The notes under the pieces: generated by a model
What the model was told of the DNA's origin: nothing
Databases searched by the model: none
What the model saw: only the letters and a program-made list of their open reading frames with translations
Position numbers and translations under genes: made by a program
Part shown: positions 61,927 through 64,000 of the stretch, one piece after another
Layout of the letters: every line of letters begins with the position of its first letter
Numbering within the stretch: position 1 is the first letter of the stretch
Source: Streptomyces sp. NBC_00440
Lineage (GTDB): Bacteria > Actinomycetota > Actinomycetes > Streptomycetales > Streptomycetaceae
Direction of reading: 5' to 3'
DNA: 64,000 nucleotides
NCBI RefSeq assembly: GCF_036014215.1
Contig: NZ_CP107921.1
Location: forward strand, 372,001-436,000

Positions 61927-63141
61927 TCACCAGGCGACGGGCAGTTCGTGGACGCCGTAGACGGCCATGTCGGTACGGAAGTTGATCTCGTCGAGCGGGC
62001 GGTCGAGCCGCAGGCCGGGCAGACGGCGCAGCAGAGCGGGGTAGGCGAGCTGGAGCTCGACGCGGGCGAGGTTCTGGCCGAGGCACTGGTGGGGGCCCGA
62101 GCCGAACGCGAGGTGCCTGCGGGCCTGCCGGTCGATGTCGAGCCGGCCGGGCTCCTCGAAGACCTCCGGGTCGCGGTTGGCGACATCGGTGGCGCAGATG
62201 ACCGCTTCACCGGCCCTGATGAGCTGCCCGCCGACCTCGATGTCCTCGGTGGCGACGCGGCGCCGCCCCAGGTGGGTGATGGACAGATACCGCAGCAGTT
62301 CCTCGACCGCGCCCGCGACCCGCTGGGGGCTGCCGTCGCGCACGGCGGCCAGCTGTTCGGGGTTCTGGAGCAGCGCGCAGGTACCGAGGGCGATCATGTT
62401 GGCCGTGGTCTCGTGCCCGGCCACCAGCAGCAGCCGCGCCTGTTTGGCGCATTCGTCACGGGTGCTGATCCCGGTGACCAGATAGTCCGCGGCGAGCCGG
62501 CTGAGCAGGTCGTCGCCGGGGTGCTCCGCCTTCTTCTGCACCAGGTCGCCCAGGTAGTCGACCAGTTCCTGCGAAGCGTCCAGGGCGTCCTGCGCGCTGC
62601 TGCGGGTGTCGACGATGACGGCGCTCGCCCGCTGGAAGAACCCGTGGTCCTCGTACGGGACGCCGAGCAGCTCGCAGATGACCAGTGAGGGCAGCGGCAG
62701 CGCGAAGGACGTGACCAGGTCGGCGGGCGGCCCGGTCTTCTCCATGTCGTCCAGCAGTTCGCCGATGATGCGTTCTATGCGCTCCCGCAGCGCCTGGGTC
62801 CGTTTGATGGTGAAGTCACCGGTGAACCGCTTGCGCTGCTCGTTGTGTTCCGGTTCGTCCATCGTGATGAACGTGCGGTTGTGGGCGCGGGTCGCCTCGC
62901 TGCCCGCGCTGAAGCTCGGGTAGGCGGGCCGCCTGTTGTCGGCGCTGATGCGCTCGTCGCGCAGCAGCGCCACCTGGTCGGCGTGCCGGGTGACGTACCA
63001 GGCCGTGGCGCCGTTCCAGAGTGTGACCTTGGAGATCGGCTCCGAGCTGAGCAGCCCGGCCATCTCCGGCGGCGGGTCGAAGGGGCATCCGGCGGCGCGG
63101 CGGGTGGTGTACGCGGGTGATGCGGTGGGGACCTCGGTCAT
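61927..63141 (-). CDS. Cytochrome P450 (CYP105-like)
   Basis: A 404-residue monooxygenase. LLLVAGHETTANMIALGTCA near 240 is the I-helix with the Thr for oxygen activation, EELLR near 280 the ExxR motif, and FGSGPHQCLGQNLARVEL near 350 the haem-binding loop with its Cys. Length and motifs fit bacterial class I P450s. It hydroxylates an unknown substrate. Ferredoxin is encoded 52 bp upstream on the same strand; no ferredoxin reductase is nearby. Confidence 0.93.
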   Translation of the reverse strand: MTEVPTASPAYTTRRAAGCPFDPPPEMAGLLSSEPISKVTLWNGATAWYVTRHADQVALLRDERISADNRRPAYPSFSAGSEATRAHNRTFITMDEPEHNEQRKRFTGDFTIKRTQALRERIERIIGELLDDMEKTGPPADLVTSFALPLPSLVICELLGVPYEDHGFFQRASAVIVDTRSSAQDALDASQELVDYLGDLVQKKAEHPGDDLLSRLAADYLVTGISTRDECAKQARLLLVAGHETTANMIALGTCALLQNPEQLAAVRDGSPQRVAGAVEELLRYLSITHLGRRRVATEDIEVGGQLIRAGEAVICATDVANRDPEVFEEPGRLDIDRQARRHLAFGSGPHQCLGQNLARVELQLAYPALLRRLPGLRLDRPLDEINFRTDMAVYGVHELPVAW

Positions 63142-63193
63142 CGTCGTCCTTCCACAGTGGGGTGTGAGGTGTTCCGGGAGCCGGGCCGTCCGG

Positions 63194-63385
63194 TCAGGAC
63201 AGGGTGATGGCGGCGGCCGGGCAGATCTGCGCGGCCTCCCGCACTGCGGCGTGCTGTTCGGCGGGCGGGCTGCTGTTCAGTACGACGACGATCCCGTCCT
63301 CGTCCCGCTGGTCGAACACGTCGGGGGCGGCGAGTACGCACTGGCCCGCAGCACAGCACTTGTCGGTGTCCACGGTGATCTGCAC
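63194..63385 (-). CDS. [3Fe-4S] ferredoxin, P450 redox partner
   Basis: A 63-residue ferredoxin. Cys10, Cys16 and Cys55 (KCCAAGQC and QICPA) bind a 3Fe-4S cluster; the position that would hold a fourth Cys is Ala. Such small ferredoxins feed electrons to CYP105-type P450s. An extra Cys11 is seen. It leads the unit with the P450 gene and lies downstream of the inverted repeat at 63416. Confidence 0.93.
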   Translation of the reverse strand: MQITVDTDKCCAAGQCVLAAPDVFDQRDEDGIVVVLNSSPPAEQHAAVREAAQICPAAAITLS

Positions 63386-63415
63386 GTCGTTCCTCCAGCA
63401 CTAGGGGATGGGCGC

Positions 63416-63434
63416 GTTACTTAACAAAAGTAAC
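63416..63434. promoter_or_regulatory. Inverted repeat between ferredoxin-P450 and MarR genes
   Basis: GTTACTT and AAGTAAC form perfect 7-bp arms around a 5-bp AT-rich centre, a typical MarR or HxlR site. It lies 30 bp before the ferredoxin start, so it may be bound by the MarR protein encoded on the other side. Confidence 0.75.
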
Positions 63435-63611
63435 TTCCCATCGCGGACGGTAGTACTCCGTTCACCTCCCGGGGAACCCCCGGTCCATGCATGGGGCATC
63501 TTTCTGGCCACTTCCCGGACCGGCCACCGGGACAGCCCGGACGCACCATCGGTCCCGGTCAGTCCGTGCGAGTGGGGAGCCGGAACATGCGGCGTACGGG
63601 ATCATCGTGGC

Positions 63612-64000
63612 GTGGCCCATCCCGAACCCGGCGGCTCCGCCGCCCAAGACCTCTACAGATCACTCGCCGACCTCGCCTACACCATGGCCGGGAACCGTGC
63701 GCACATGCGGCTCCGCGTCCAGGCGGAAGTCGCGGTCGACCGCGCCTCCCTCGCCCTGCTGCGTACCCTCACAGCGGCGCCGTCCCCGCTGCGGATGGGC
63801 GAGATCGCGCAGGCCCTGCTGGTGCAGGCGCCCCATGTCACCCGGGAGATCCGCAGCCTGGAGGAGCGCGGCCTGGTGCGCACGGTCCGGGAACCGGGCG
63901 ACCACCGGGCCCGCCGTATCGCCGTCACCGAGGAGGGCCGTGAGGTCGTGGAACGCGCCGAGGAGGCCGGCCGGCGCTGGCTCGACGACGCCCTGGAGGG
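63612..64000 (+). CDS. MarR-family regulator, cut by the window end
   Basis: The first 129 residues of a winged-helix protein starting with GTG at 63612. ASLALLRTLTAAPSPLRMGE, IAQALLVQAPHVTREIRSLE (recognition helix) and LVRTVREPGDHRARRIAVTE (wing) are clear. MarR proteins have about 150 residues, so little is missing. It is divergent from the P450-ferredoxin unit and probably controls it. Confidence 0.87.
   Translation, partial: MAHPEPGGSAAQDLYRSLADLAYTMAGNRAHMRLRVQAEVAVDRASLALLRTLTAAPSPLRMGEIAQALLVQAPHVTREIRSLEERGLVRTVREPGDHRARRIAVTEEGREVVERAEEAGRRWLDDALE

Overview
Organism. The window is very GC-rich, with G/C-loaded third codon positions, many GTG starts, ATGA and GTGA stop-start overlaps, Tat signal peptides, sugar ABC operons with no ATPase gene, SpoIIE-type phosphatases and a PspAB-HtpX pair. 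This points to a Streptomyces or close actinomycete chromosome, most likely an accessory or arm region rich in sugar catabolism and small regulators. No rRNA, tRNA, CRISPR array, insertion sequence or phage gene was recognised. Layout, left part. 1-3116 (minus): 5' part of a Ca2+/H+ antiporter, then an acyl-CoA synthetase coupled to a nitronate monooxygenase-like gene. 3288-6104 (plus): exported serine hydrolase and a DUF4232-type lipoprotein. 6272-9438 (minus): MpaB-like oxygenase overlapping a Ser/Thr kinase with nine TPR-like repeats. 9705-9932 (minus): a 75-residue secreted peptide with an exact internal 12-residue duplication. Sugar-acid region. 10088-16198 (minus) is a seven-gene operon that reads as a De Ley-Doudoroff galactose/galactonate route: SDR aldose dehydrogenase, GntR regulator, galactonate dehydratase DgoD, epimerase-like protein, KDPG/KDPGal aldolase, SMP-30 lactonase, PfkB KDG kinase. 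16410-18566 (minus) is a Tat-exported beta-helix protein divergent from an eight-gene plus-strand operon (18873-27161): lipoprotein sugar-binding protein, two permeases, a large unrecognised intracellular protein, RraA-like aldolase candidate, aldo/keto aldose dehydrogenase, amidohydrolase lactonase, GntR regulator. The shared promoter holds operator-like arrays with a 7-bp period. The whole block looks like one polymer-degradation and non-phosphorylative sugar-oxidation locus, and it is the best candidate for an undescribed system. Middle part. 27326-30210 holds a truncated amidohydrolase, an ACMSD-type amidohydrolase divergent from an IclR regulator, and a CocE/NonD remnant. Then come a GH5 endoglucanase with three C-terminal repeats, a TetR/unknown-protein divergent pair with a clear palindromic operator, and an EF-hand protein followed by a haem-oxygenase-like metal oxidase candidate. 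Right part. Acyl-CoA dehydrogenase, aldo/keto reductase, MDR reductase with divergent TetR, PAS-GAF-SpoIIE-HATPase phosphatase, DinB-like protein, GH92 alpha-mannosidase, stand-alone LigD-type phosphoesterase, MFS transporter, cold-shock protein, second SpoIIE phosphatase, MASE1 membrane protein, isochorismatase-fold/14-TM MFS/MarR operon, membrane glycosyltransferase-like protein coupled to an APC permease, small hypothetical, PPOX protein, PspAB and HtpX, cytochrome P450 plus [3Fe-4S] ferredoxin divergent from a MarR gene cut by the window end. Functions are assigned from protein motifs read by eye; no database search was run.
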